From Amphiplicatus metriothermophilus (GTDB lineage Bacteria; Pseudomonadota; Alphaproteobacteria; Caulobacterales; Parvularculaceae): a DNA stretch of 64,000 nucleotides. The stretch lies in the NCBI RefSeq assembly GCF_900199215.1, contig NZ_FZQA01000003.1, forward strand, positions 62,001-126,000. Reading direction: 5' to 3'. The notes under the pieces are model-generated. The model was not told the DNA's origin and did not search any database. It worked only from the letters and a program-made list of their open reading frames with translations. Positions 1 through 11,292 of this stretch are shown here, in pieces. The position numbers and the translations under genes are program-made. Every line of letters starts with the position of its first letter. The first letter of the stretch is position 1.

Positions 1-169
1 GTGAAGCCCAAGCGCCGCAGGCGGACCGAACGGAATGTCGCCGAGGACGGGAAGTCTGCGGAAGACAGGGTTGCGCCGCGTCGCGGAGAACGCGCGGCGC
101 AGGCGCGGAGCGGCGCTCCGCCCGCAGGGGATAACGCGCACTTTGAATGACGACAGATAGGAAAGTTCC
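1..169. other. Window edge, no supported gene
   Basis: The first frame is open from the window edge to a TGA at 148-150, but its arginine-rich translation matches nothing I recognise, and frame 2 has a stop at positions 2-4. In related genomes prmC often precedes the DUF4167 gene, so this could hold its 3' end, but the sequence here does not prove it. The Shine-Dalgarno for the next gene (AGGAAAG, about 159-165) is visible. Confidence 0.3.
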
Positions 170-727
170 ATGAAGCGTGGCCGCAACCAACGCCGCCGGC
201 AGGGCATGAATATTAACCGGGCCTTCGATTCGAACGGACCCGACGTTCGAATCCGCGGCACGGCGAATCAGATCTACGACAAATATCTCGCGCTGGCGCG
301 CGACGCCTCGTCGGCCGGCGATCGCGTCAAGGCGGAAAACTATCTTCAGCACGCCGAGCATTATTTCCGGGTGCTGCGCGCCATGCAGCCCTCCGCGCCG
401 ACGCCGGCCGACCAGCCCGAGGACGACGGCGAGCAGCCGACGATCGGCGAGCCGCAGGAGCGCCAGCGCCCCGCCCCGCATCGTCAGAACGAGCCGGCCG
501 CCGCAAATGCCGAGAAGAGCGCCGGATCGGGATCGGGGAATGGCGAGGCGCCCTCGGAGGGCTCGCGCGAGACTGCGGCCGAAGACGGGGAGGCCGCCGC
601 CCGCCAGAACGGCGAAAGCGAAACGCGCCGCCGCCGCCGCCGGCCGCGCCGTCAGGGCGCCGCCGGCGCGGAGGAATCAGAGGCCGGCGAGCGCGAGGAA
701 GAGGCCGCCCCGGCCGCGGCTTCCTGA
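170..727 (+). CDS. DUF4167 domain-containing protein
   Basis: This 185-aa protein has the DUF4167 signature in its first 75 residues: a basic start (MKRGRNQRRRQG), an FDSNGPDVRIRG block and a YLQHAEHYFRVL block. The rest is low complexity: acidic, glutamine- and alanine-rich, with a run of arginines near residues 151-160. The domain is common in Alphaproteobacteria and its biochemical role is unknown. The basic ends and disordered body suggest nucleic-acid binding, which is inference. AGGAAAG precedes the ATG by about 5 nt. Confidence 0.9.
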   Translation: MKRGRNQRRRQGMNINRAFDSNGPDVRIRGTANQIYDKYLALARDASSAGDRVKAENYLQHAEHYFRVLRAMQPSAPTPADQPEDDGEQPTIGEPQERQRPAPHRQNEPAAANAEKSAGSGSGNGEAPSEGSRETAAEDGEAAARQNGESETRRRRRRPRRQGAAGAEESEAGEREEEAAPAAAS

Positions 728-849
728 CGCCGGCGGCGAGGGCGGGCTGAGGGCGACCCCGGCCGATGGACTCCATCCCACGGGTCGGAATAAACGCGGG
801 GGGCTTTTCGTCGTCCCGGAGCGAAGAGCTCTCGAATGAAAGGTCGCCT

Positions 850-1869
850 ATGTCGGCGTCGTCGCGGCTTCTGCCTGGCGTTCCGCTCGTCGAGTCGCCC
901 TTGTTCTCGTCGGCCCTCGACGAGATGAACCTGACCGAAAGCGAACGCGACATCGCCGTGCAGCTGAATGCGCGCGGCTACGCCGTATTCGACTTCCCTG
1001 ATGACGAGCTCGATGCGCGCATCGAGCGCATCAAGGCGGCCCTGTCCGCGCATTTTCAGATCGACTTCGCGGACCCGCGAGCCGTCCGCGAGATCAAGGG
1101 CGGCCTGCGCATCCAGGACGCGTGGAAGCAGAACGAGGACGTGCGGGCGATCGCCTGCAACAGCCGCGTCATCGCGCTTTTGAGCAAGCTCTATGGCCGG
1201 CGGGCGTTTCCTTTCCAGACGCTGAACTTCCCCGTCGGCACGCAGCAGCACATGCACAGCGACTCCGTGCACTTCTCGAGCATCCCGGAACGCTTCATGT
1301 GCGGCGTATGGCTCGCCATGGAGGATGTGAGCCCCGACGCCGGCCCGCTCGTCTATTATCCGGGCTCGCATAAATGGCCGATCCTGACCAATGACGCGCT
1401 GAACCTGCGCCGGCTGCCCGAGCCGAGCCAGTCTGCGCAGAAGCCCTACGAGCCCGTCTGGCGCGCCATGACGGAGGAAGCCGGCCTCGCGCCCGAGCGC
1501 TTTTGCGCGCGCAAGGGCCAGGCGCTGATCTGGGCGGCCAATCTGCTGCATGGCGGCGACCGTCGAAACGATCTTGCGCTCACCCGCTGGTCCCAAGTGA
1601 CGCATTATTATTTCCACGGCTGCGCCTATTACACGCCGGCCTATTCCAATCCCGCCATCGGCCGCCTCTGGCTGCGCGAGATCGAGGACGCGGCGACCGG
1701 CGCGCGCGTCGAGAACGTCTATATCGACGCGCCGATCCGCAGCCAGCTCCGTCATGCGGAGCCGACGCCTTCGCCGGGAGCAAGGCCTCTGTGGCGCCGA
1801 CTGCTCGCGATGGGCGGCCGGCTCGCGCGCAAGGCCCGCGCCGCGCAGCCGCCGCCGCGGCGAAACTGA
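850..1869 (+). CDS. Phytanoyl-CoA dioxygenase (PhyH) family protein
   Basis: The 339-aa product looks like a non-haem Fe(II)/2-oxoglutarate dioxygenase of the PhyH family. An HxD pair (HMHSD) and a distal histidine in LLHGGDRR about 100 residues later are the likely facial triad. The arginine in LTRWSQ could bind the 2-oxoglutarate carboxylate. MCGVWLAMEDV and GPLVYYPGSHKWP are typical family blocks. An in-frame ATG at 766 would add 28 residues; I prefer 850 because AAAGG lies about 7 nt upstream. The C-terminal 40 residues are basic and proline-rich, outside the fold. The substrate cannot be told. Confidence 0.8.
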   Translation: MSASSRLLPGVPLVESPLFSSALDEMNLTESERDIAVQLNARGYAVFDFPDDELDARIERIKAALSAHFQIDFADPRAVREIKGGLRIQDAWKQNEDVRAIACNSRVIALLSKLYGRRAFPFQTLNFPVGTQQHMHSDSVHFSSIPERFMCGVWLAMEDVSPDAGPLVYYPGSHKWPILTNDALNLRRLPEPSQSAQKPYEPVWRAMTEEAGLAPERFCARKGQALIWAANLLHGGDRRNDLALTRWSQVTHYYFHGCAYYTPAYSNPAIGRLWLREIEDAATGARVENVYIDAPIRSQLRHAEPTPSPGARPLWRRLLAMGGRLARKARAAQPPPRRN

Positions 1870-1900
1870 TCGCCCGCCGCTTCGGCCCGCCGGCGGACGG

Positions 1901-1928
1901 GTTGTCGAACGCGGCTTCGTACCTATCT
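1901..1928 (+). promoter_or_regulatory. Possible RpoH (heat-shock) promoter of clpB
   Basis: GTTGTC at 1901-1906, a 15-bp spacer and CCTATCT at 1922-1928 resemble the alphaproteobacterial heat-shock promoter (CTTG-rich -35, CYTATNT -10). It lies about 70 nt before the clpB start. The -10 part is good and the -35 part is weak. Confidence 0.4.
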
Positions 1929-1997
1929 GTTAGAGCGAGGGCGCGTCGCCGAACCTCGGGGCGCGCCATGTTTTGACGCTCCGAAGAGGTCGAAGGG

Positions 1998-4655
<2,658 letters not shown>

Positions 4656-4678
4656 AACGGCGCAGGAGGATCGTCCCG

Positions 4679-4885
4679 ATGGCGGAAAAAGGCTGGTCGC
4701 CCGACAGGGAGGAGGCGCTGAAGGCGCTGATCCGCCAGACCATAGAAGCGGCTGGCGCGGACGATCCCGCCGTCCTGCCCCATCGCGTGAAAGAGCGCCT
4801 CAAGGGCCAGGCGACCGGCGACTTCGACGTCGAAGCCTATGTGCGCGCGGTGCTGAAAGAACAGAAGCGCAAGGGCGGCGCGTGA
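4679..4885 (+). CDS. Small hypothetical protein after clpB
   Basis: A 68-aa soluble, charged, mostly helical protein. I do not recognise a named domain. The start is supported by AGGAGGA about 9 nt upstream, and the gene follows clpB by 23 bp on the same strand, so the two probably share a transcript. A PHRVKERLKG block followed by an acidic stretch and a basic end (KEQKRKGGA) might suit a small adaptor, which is a guess from context only. Its good ribosome site and codon use make it a real gene in my judgement. Confidence 0.7.
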   Translation: MAEKGWSPDREEALKALIRQTIEAAGADDPAVLPHRVKERLKGQATGDFDVEAYVRAVLKEQKRKGGA

Positions 4886-4939
4886 AGCGCGCCGTTTGAG
4901 AAGCGTCGGCGGGTCGACTGCGGTTCAAATCGAATTTCC

Positions 4940-4977
4940 TTTCCGCTCATTCCGGCTTTGGCCGGAATGAGCGGAAA
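4940..4977. repeat. Perfect 17-bp stem-loop between convergent genes
   Basis: Arms 4940-4956 and 4961-4977 are perfect inverted repeats (core ATTCCGGC / GCCGGAAT) around a TTTG loop. It sits between the small gene ending at 4885 and the peptidase gene ending at 5009 on the other strand. Neither side has a T-run, so it is not a canonical intrinsic terminator, though it could stop or stabilise both transcripts. The core matches the hairpin at 46639-46658. Confidence 0.8.
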
Positions 4978-5008
4978 AAGACGGATCGAGTCAGCGCGGG
5001 CATCGACG

Positions 5009-6760
5009 TCAGAGCGCCGATTTTCCCTCGGCGTCGTCGCGGGCGAGCAGGCCGGAAGGCGGCTCGGGCGGCAGGCGCATGGCGTCGATCCGGTCACGGA
5101 CGGCTTTGAAAGCCTCGAGCGCGGCGCCCTTGAGCGTCTCTCCCGTCGCGATCTTGAGCGTCTGGGGATTCACCGCCTTGCCGTTTTGATGCACTTCATA
5201 GTGCAGATGCGGACCGGTCGAGCGCCCTGTGGAGCCGACATAGCCGATGATTTCGCCCTGTCTGACCCGCGCGCCGGCGCGCACGCCGCGCCTGATGGCG
5301 TGAAGATGCGCATAAGCCGTCTGGTAGCCGTTGGCGTGCCGTATGCGGATGTAATTGCCGAAGCCGCCATAGGGGCCGGCCCGCTCGACCACGCCGTCGC
5401 CGGCGGCCTTGATCGGGGTGCCGCGGGGCGCGGCGAAATCCACGCCCTTATGCGCCTTGGCGTAGCCGAGGATCGGGTGGCGGCGCGTGCCGAAGCCTGA
5501 AGAAAGGCGCGCCCCGTCTACCGGCGTCTTCATCAGAAGGCGCCTGGCGCTCTGTCCGGCGCGGTCGAAATAGCCGCCTTTTCCGCCGTCGTAGTCGGCG
5601 AAGTAGTAATAGCCTTTTTCTTTCGTCCGCCCGCGCCAGTTGAGGCGCCCGTAGAGAATGTCTCCGATCCCGGCCAGTTCTCCGCGTTCGTCGTAGCGCG
5701 CCTCGAAGATCGCTTCGAACTCGTCGCCGCCGAAGATCTCGCGCTGGAAGTCGACGTCATAGGCGAACATGTCGGCGAGCCCCGCGATGATCTCGTCCGG
5801 CGCGCCGACGGCTTTCGCAGACAGATAGAGGCTCCCCTCGATGCGGCCATGCACGGCGACGAGCCGCGTCGTCAGGTTTACGAAGTTCTTCTCGGCGTCG
5901 AAGCCGCCTTCGGCGTTGCGCGCGAGAACGATCCTGTTCTCGGGATCGGGCCGATATTCGAGCCCCAGAAGGTGCGTTTCGCCGGGACCTTCCGTCGCGA
6001 TTTGGAAGATGGTCCGGTTGGGCTCGGCGACGCGCAGGGCGAATTCCTGGCCGGGGCGCAGCATTCGAAGGTTCTGGTGCTTGCCGAAAGCGTAAGCGGC
6101 GGCGTTGCGGTCCTCGGCGCGCACGCCCGCGCGCTTCAGCGCGTCCACGAACGCCTCGCCCTTCTTCAGCGCGACGACGACCATGCGCGGGCCGTCGGTC
6201 GCGTCCCCGGCATAGGCGGCCGCGAGCGGCGGCGGCGGCGTGCGGCGCGGCGACAGATCGTCGGCGAAAAAGAAGGGCGGCGGCGCGTCCTCGGCGCTGG
6301 CGAGGAAAGCTCCGCCCAGCGTGATCGGCCGCTGTGCGGGCGCGGCGTCCGCGGCGTCCGCTGCCGGCTTCAGGGCGGGCGTAGGCGCATCGGCTTCGCC
6401 GTCGGTGGCTTCGCCCGCGCGCGCGGGATTGAGACGCGGCGCGCGCCCGCGCGTCTCGACGACGGCGTCAGGTTCGGGCGCGGCGGGCGCCAGCGCGACC
6501 GCGAGCGGCTGCGCGGTGGGCTGGGGCGCCGGCTCAGGCGCAGGCTTAGGGGACTGTGCGGCGGGCGCCGCGATCGCCGGTTGCGGAGCGGCTTCCGGGG
6601 CCTCGAAAGCGATGAAGGCGATAAACGCCGCCCCGGCGAGCATCACCAGCATGGCGACGCCCACCGCCAGATAGGCGCGCGCGCCGTCGCGGATCGGGGG
6701 CGGCGGCGCCGGCTCCCGCCAATCCTCGTAAAGGTCGCCGCAGTCGCGGGTTTCAGTCAT
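5009..6760 (-). CDS. M23 family peptidoglycan endopeptidase
   Basis: This 583-aa envelope protein has one N-terminal membrane helix (about residues 30-52, AYLAVGVAMLVMLAG), a long Pro/Ala-rich periplasmic linker, a central region like that of other M23 envelope proteases, and a C-terminal LytM/M23 domain. Zinc and catalytic positions are visible: HKGVD (437-441), HLH (485-487) and PHLHYE (518-522). Such enzymes cut peptide cross-links in peptidoglycan during growth or division. I chose the ATG at 6760 (MTETRDCG) because GAAGGG lies about 10 nt upstream; an ATG at 6826 would add 22 very basic residues without a clear ribosome site. Confidence 0.88.
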   Translation of the reverse strand: MTETRDCGDLYEDWREPAPPPPIRDGARAYLAVGVAMLVMLAGAAFIAFIAFEAPEAAPQPAIAAPAAQSPKPAPEPAPQPTAQPLAVALAPAAPEPDAVVETRGRAPRLNPARAGEATDGEADAPTPALKPAADAADAAPAQRPITLGGAFLASAEDAPPPFFFADDLSPRRTPPPPLAAAYAGDATDGPRMVVVALKKGEAFVDALKRAGVRAEDRNAAAYAFGKHQNLRMLRPGQEFALRVAEPNRTIFQIATEGPGETHLLGLEYRPDPENRIVLARNAEGGFDAEKNFVNLTTRLVAVHGRIEGSLYLSAKAVGAPDEIIAGLADMFAYDVDFQREIFGGDEFEAIFEARYDERGELAGIGDILYGRLNWRGRTKEKGYYYFADYDGGKGGYFDRAGQSARRLLMKTPVDGARLSSGFGTRRHPILGYAKAHKGVDFAAPRGTPIKAAGDGVVERAGPYGGFGNYIRIRHANGYQTAYAHLHAIRRGVRAGARVRQGEIIGYVGSTGRSTGPHLHYEVHQNGKAVNPQTLKIATGETLKGAALEAFKAVRDRIDAMRLPPEPPSGLLARDDAEGKSAL

Positions 6761-6931
6761 GCCGCTCGGGCCCTTCGCGCCTTCTTTCCGCCCCGCCGGC
6801 TTCTTTCGCACGCCTCGCTTTTGCATTCAAATGGCGTCATGGTTAACCGCCTCGGGCCGATGTGATTCAAACCGTCGCGCCTTAAGGAACGGCGAAGCGG
6901 TCCGTCCGGTTTTGACGGATGCGGGCAAGGA

Positions 6932-9763
6932 ATGAGGGGCCTCTGGCGCGTCATTGCGGGACTCCTGGTCTTCCTGCCGCTGCTGGCGGGAGGGGTCTAT
7001 GTCTTTCGCGCGCCCCTCGTCGGGCGGGCGCTCGAGACGGGGCTCGCCGCCGCCGGTTTCGAAAATCCCGTCGTCCGGGTCGAGCAAGTCTCGTTCCGGC
7101 GCCTTGAGATCGCGCGCCTCGCCGCAGGCCGCGACCAGGCCTCGCCGGCGCTCGATCTGCGCGGCGTCTCGGTCGAATACGCGCCGCGCCGCCTGATCGC
7201 CGAGCGCCGCGCGGACCGCATCGCCGTCGCAGAGGGGCGCGTCGCGGCGCGTCTGTCGCCCGACGGCGCGTTCAGCATCGCCGGCATGACGCGGGCGGCG
7301 GAGCGCGGCGGGGGCGAGGCGGACGCGGCGCTTCCCTTCGGGGCGCTGTCTTTGGGCGCGCTGAGGCTCGTTCTCGATACGCCTGCGGGCGCGGGCGAGG
7401 CGCGGCTTTCGGGCGCTTTCTCGCCGGAAGAGGGCGGCGCTTTCGCGCTTTCCGGGCGCGCCGCGGCGCTCGGTTTCGGCGAGGCGATGCTGACGGGCGC
7501 CGTCGTGGAGGGCGAGCTCGCGCTGGCGCGGGACGGCGCCGTTTGCCTCGCGGCGCGCCTCGCGGGCGACGTCGCCGCGCCGCAGCTTGCGCTGCGCGAC
7601 GCCGCGCTCGCGCTCGACGGACAGGGACGGTCCTGGCGCGACATTCTGGCGGGCGACGCCGGCGGGTTGGTCTTCGCTGGCCGGATCGTCGTTCAGTCAG
7701 CGGATGTTCCTGTTGCGGAAAGTCCGCTGCTCGCCGGCCTTTTTGCGGATGAAGAAAGGCCGGAAGAAATGCTGAGTCTCGCCGGCGCGCTGGACATCGT
7801 CTACGGTCCGGACGGTTTTTCGCTCGCGGCGGCTCCAGGCGCGCCGCCGGCGCTTGAAGGCGCGGGCGGGCGCCGGCTCGCCGTGGAAGCGCGCGGCGGC
7901 GAACCGCTGTTCGAGCGCAGGGGCGCGAGCCGACGCGCCGCGCTCAAACTGTCTCTGACCCGCGCGCCGTTCGACGGCGCGCTCGACGCGACGGCCGTCC
8001 GCGCCGGCGACGGACCGTGGCGGTTCGATCTATCCGCGCGGTTGCCGGCGCAGACCGTGGCGGGCGCCGCGCTCGATTCGCTGACCGTCTCGGCGGCAGG
8101 CGAGGGCTCTGCGCAAGGCGTCGCGGCGACGCTCGATGTCGCCGCCGCGGTCAAGGCCGCCGCCTATGGCGACTGGCGCGTCGAGGACGCGGCGCTGCGC
8201 GGGGCGCTGCGCGCGGCTTACGATCCTCAAGCGGCGGCCTTCGTTCTTTCCGGCGCGGACGACGAGTGCGTGCTGCTCGACCGGGCGCGCATAGGCTTCG
8301 CAGAGGGCCGCGCGCGGCTGAGCGAGGCGAGGCTGTGTCCCGGCGAGGGACTGCTTCTGGAGGCGATCTGGCGCAAGGGCGTCGAAGCGACGCTGGCGGG
8401 CCGGTTGGAAGCGCGCGCGGCGAGCTGGCGACTCGGGCAAACGCGGATCGAAGGCGCCCCGCCCGCCGTCGCCTTTCGCGCCCATTACGATCCTTTGGCG
8501 CGCGCGGCGACCGCAGCCGGATCGTTCGCAGGCGGACGGATGACGCTTAACGGCGCGATTCTCGCCGCCGACGCTCTAGGACGGTTCGAGGCCGCGGCGA
8601 ACGAAGAAGGCCTGCGGGCGACGGCTTCGCTCGAGCGCGCGCGAATCGCCCAGACGGGCGCGGCGCCGATGATCGCCCCCGTTCTCGCCGCCGGCTCGGC
8701 GCGGCTCGAAAACGAGCGGCTTTCCTTCGATTTCGCCGCGTCGACGCCCGCTGGCCGCCGGCTCGGCGCGGGCGAGGGCGCCCATGATCTGCGGGCGGGA
8801 CGGGGCGCGGCGCGCTTCGCGACAGGCCGGCTCGACTTCACGCCGGCGGGTCTTCAGCCGGCGGCGCTCGCGCCGGTCCTCAAAGGGATCGTCGGGACGA
8901 CGACGGGCGCGCTTGCCGGCGACATCGACTTCGCCTGGGGGCCGGCGCCGGAAGACGCGCGGTCCGCCGCCGCGTTCGAACTTTTCGATCTCACCTTCCG
9001 CGGGCCGGGCGTTGCGGTCTCGCAGACGGCGGGCCTTACGGGAAAGATCGCGCTTTCCTCGCTCATCCCGCTCGCCACGGCCGAACCGCAGACCGTCAGC
9101 ATAAGGCGGATCGACATCGGCGCGCTGCCGCTCGAAGACGGCGTCGTTCGCTTCGCGCTGCCCGGCGACGAGACCCTTCGCGTGATCGAAGCGGAGTTTC
9201 CCTGGTTCGGCGGTCGCGTCGGCGCCTATGACGCCGCGGCCTCGCTTTCAGGGGGCGCGGCCTTCATTCCTCTGCAGGCGAACGAAATCGACCTGAAGCT
9301 GGTCCTGGAATTCGCAGACGTCGACGGACTGTCCGGCGAAGGGCGCCTCAACGGCGTGCTGCCCATAAGGTTCGAGGGCGGGCGCGCGCGCATCGAGGGC
9401 GGCGAGTTCGTTTCCGCCGGCCCCGGCGCAGTGCGTTACGCAGGTCCGGCGGCCGAGAGCGCGTCCGCCGCCGGAGAGCAGGCGAACGTCGCGTTCTCGA
9501 TCCTGCGCGATCTGCGCTACGAGTCGCTCAGGGTGCTGGTCGACGGGCCCCTCGACGGCAGGCTGAATTTCCGCATGACCTTCGAAGGCAGCGGCGCCGT
9601 GCCGGTCAACGAACAGTTCGTCCGCGCGCCGGTGATCTATCGCATCAATCTCGACGCGGCGCTTCTCGACCTTCTCAATCAGGCTGTCCTGTCCAGCGAC
9701 GTCAGGCGCCAGATCGAGCTGGGCCGCCAGAGCGGGCAGGAGGCGCGCGACAGGCGCGAATGA
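6932..9763 (+). CDS. ydbH: YdbH family intermembrane lipid transport protein
   Basis: A 943-aa protein with an N-terminal membrane anchor (about residues 7-28) and a very long periplasmic region rich in short beta strands, as in AsmA-like bridge proteins. In E. coli, YdbH works with TamB and YhdP in moving phospholipids to the outer membrane, and YnbE helps YdbH. The two genes that follow are ynbE- and ydbL-like, which strengthens the call. The C-terminal part (about 780-930), with the ADVDGLSGEGRLNG and RFEGGRARI blocks, looks most conserved. Start MRGLWRV gives the anchor a short basic cytoplasmic end. Confidence 0.82.
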   Translation: MRGLWRVIAGLLVFLPLLAGGVYVFRAPLVGRALETGLAAAGFENPVVRVEQVSFRRLEIARLAAGRDQASPALDLRGVSVEYAPRRLIAERRADRIAVAEGRVAARLSPDGAFSIAGMTRAAERGGGEADAALPFGALSLGALRLVLDTPAGAGEARLSGAFSPEEGGAFALSGRAAALGFGEAMLTGAVVEGELALARDGAVCLAARLAGDVAAPQLALRDAALALDGQGRSWRDILAGDAGGLVFAGRIVVQSADVPVAESPLLAGLFADEERPEEMLSLAGALDIVYGPDGFSLAAAPGAPPALEGAGGRRLAVEARGGEPLFERRGASRRAALKLSLTRAPFDGALDATAVRAGDGPWRFDLSARLPAQTVAGAALDSLTVSAAGEGSAQGVAATLDVAAAVKAAAYGDWRVEDAALRGALRAAYDPQAAAFVLSGADDECVLLDRARIGFAEGRARLSEARLCPGEGLLLEAIWRKGVEATLAGRLEARAASWRLGQTRIEGAPPAVAFRAHYDPLARAATAAGSFAGGRMTLNGAILAADALGRFEAAANEEGLRATASLERARIAQTGAAPMIAPVLAAGSARLENERLSFDFAASTPAGRRLGAGEGAHDLRAGRGAARFATGRLDFTPAGLQPAALAPVLKGIVGTTTGALAGDIDFAWGPAPEDARSAAAFELFDLTFRGPGVAVSQTAGLTGKIALSSLIPLATAEPQTVSIRRIDIGALPLEDGVVRFALPGDETLRVIEAEFPWFGGRVGAYDAAASLSGGAAFIPLQANEIDLKLVLEFADVDGLSGEGRLNGVLPIRFEGGRARIEGGEFVSAGPGAVRYAGPAAESASAAGEQANVAFSILRDLRYESLRVLVDGPLDGRLNFRMTFEGSGAVPVNEQFVRAPVIYRINLDAALLDLLNQAVLSSDVRRQIELGRQSGQEARDRRE

Positions 9764-9889
9764 GGCGCCGGCGCGTCCGAATCGCGCCCGCCCGCCGCAA
9801 TCGCGCCTATCTTTCGCCCGGCGGCGCGATTATCCTTCGCCCTGGTTGCGTGCGCGAGACCGTCGAACGACCGCTGGAAGGTGGAGAAC

Positions 9890-10090
9890 ATGCAGACAGG
9901 ACAGCGCATCACGGGCGCGGCGTTGGCGGCGTTTCTGGCCGCCGCCGCGGCCGGCTGCACGACCGTCAGACTCGAAGGCGGCGACAAGCCGATCGAGGTC
10001 AATCTCAACGTCAAGATCGATCAGGAGGTGCGGGTCAAGCTCGACCGCGAAATCGAAGACCTGATCGCCGAAAACCCGGACATTTTCTAA
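9890..10090 (+). CDS. ynbE: YnbE family lipoprotein
   Basis: A 66-aa lipoprotein. Residues 1-22 form a signal peptide ending in a lipobox (AAAAGC), so the mature form should be lipidated at that cysteine. The rest matches small YnbE proteins: KPIEVNLNVKIDQEV followed by a short charged helix. In E. coli, YnbE is an outer-membrane lipoprotein that stacks by beta-strand addition on the C-terminus of YdbH. ATG 9890 is chosen because GGAAGG lies 8 nt upstream; a GTG at 9881 would break that spacing. It sits between ydbH and ydbL. Confidence 0.85.
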   Translation: MQTGQRITGAALAAFLAAAAAGCTTVRLEGGDKPIEVNLNVKIDQEVRVKLDREIEDLIAENPDIF

Positions 10091-10103
10091 AGAGGGGATG
10101 GAG

Positions 10104-10460
10104 ATGAAACCGATCGCTCGAACCCTGCTGAGCCTCGCCGCCGCCGCGTTCGCCGGACTCGCCCCGATCGCGCCCGTCGCGGCCGCCAGCCCGATTATCG
10201 AACAGGCGAAAGCCGACTGCGTCATCGGCGAGCAGGCCGACGGCTATCTCGGCGTCGTCGCCGGCGCCGCGGCGAGCGACGAGCTGCGCCGCGAGGTGCG
10301 CGCGATCAATCAGCAGCGCCGGGCCGCCTATGAACGCCTCGCCGAGCGCAACGGCGTGACGGTCGAGGTGACCGCCAAGCTCGCCGCCCGGCAGCTCATC
10401 GACCGCGCGCCTTCCGGCCATTGCGTGCGCGACGACAGCGGGGCGTGGATCCGCAAATAG
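10104..10460 (+). CDS. ydbL: YdbL family protein (DUF1318)
   Basis: A 118-aa exported protein with a signal peptide (about 1-26, cut near VAAA). The mature part has the DUF1318 pattern: ADCVIGEQADGYLGVV near its start, then a charged helix including AINQQRRAAYERLAE and a VTAKLAARQLI block. YdbL is a periplasmic protein encoded with YdbH and YnbE; in E. coli it is thought to modulate their complex. The ATG at 10104 has GAGGGG 6 nt upstream, whereas the ATG at 10098 directly abuts that site. The gene follows ynbE by 13 bp, so the three probably form one operon. Confidence 0.85.
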   Translation: MKPIARTLLSLAAAAFAGLAPIAPVAAASPIIEQAKADCVIGEQADGYLGVVAGAAASDELRREVRAINQQRRAAYERLAERNGVTVEVTAKLAARQLIDRAPSGHCVRDDSGAWIRK

Positions 10461-10541
10461 AAGCCTTGAAAAGGCGTCGATCCTTCGCCGCAGTCGCGAA
10501 TCGGCCATAAGGAGCCTTTGCATCATGCGAAGGCGTCCTTC

Positions 10542-11222
10542 ATGTCAGAGTCTCATTCAGCGCCCGATCCCGTCGCGCTTTCCTCGTTGATCGCGTCGCG
10601 AGTCTGCCACGACCTCATCAATCCCGTAGGCGCCATCGGCTCGGGGCTCGACGTGCTCGACGACGACGCCATGGACCAGGCGATGCGCGAGGCGGCGCTC
10701 GATCTCGTCCGCTCGGGCGGGCAGAAGGCGGTCTCGATCCTGAAATTCGCCCGGCTCGCCTATGGCGTCGCGGGCGGCTACGGCGCCGAGATCGCGCTCG
10801 AAGAGGCCGAAGCGCTCCTGCGCGACATTTTCCGCTGGTCGAAGGCGACCCTCGACTGGCGCCTGAAGCCGGGGCTCGTCGCCAAGGAGAAGGCGAAAAC
10901 GCTTCTTATACTGACGAACGCCGCGACCGACTGCGCGCCGCGGGGGGGAACGGTGACGGTCTCGGGCGGCGGCGACGTCTTCCTCATCGAAGCCGTCGGG
11001 CCGCGCCTCATTCTGCATGACGAGTTTTGCGCCGCGCTCGCGGGCGATGCGCGCGAGCTCAAGCCGAAATTCGCGCCCGCCTATCTCGCGGGGCTGATGG
11101 CGCGCGCAAGCGGGGGCGGGATCGTCGCGGAATTGACGGACGAGAAGGCGACGATCGAGGCGCGCTTCGGACGCGAGACGCGCGCATACGGCGCGCCTGA
11201 GGGCTCGTTAACCGCCGGCTAA
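10542..11222 (+). CDS. chpT: Histidine phosphotransferase, ChpT family
   Basis: ChpT passes phosphate from the CckA hybrid kinase to CtrA and CpdR in the alphaproteobacterial cell-cycle circuit. The 226-aa product has the dimerisation/phosphotransfer helix with the likely phosphorylated histidine at residue 23 (RVCHDLINPVGAI) and a degenerate GHKL-like C-terminal half that lacks ATP-binding boxes, as in ChpT. A TTG at 10518 with AAGGAG upstream could also start translation and would add 8 residues; I prefer the ATG. A single-domain receiver gene follows about 70 bp later, a plausible partner. Confidence 0.87.
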   Translation: MSESHSAPDPVALSSLIASRVCHDLINPVGAIGSGLDVLDDDAMDQAMREAALDLVRSGGQKAVSILKFARLAYGVAGGYGAEIALEEAEALLRDIFRWSKATLDWRLKPGLVAKEKAKTLLILTNAATDCAPRGGTVTVSGGGDVFLIEAVGPRLILHDEFCAALAGDARELKPKFAPAYLAGLMARASGGGIVAELTDEKATIEARFGRETRAYGAPEGSLTAG

Positions 11223-11292
11223 CGCCCCCGCGGCGAGAATGCGGCGGGGGACGCAGGGCCGCGCGGGCGACTTCGGCGCGGGCAACGGGTGC

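Noticed and set aside
4886-4939. GGTTCAAATC, which looks like the T-loop of a tRNA
   Set aside because: No acceptor or anticodon stem can be drawn around it.
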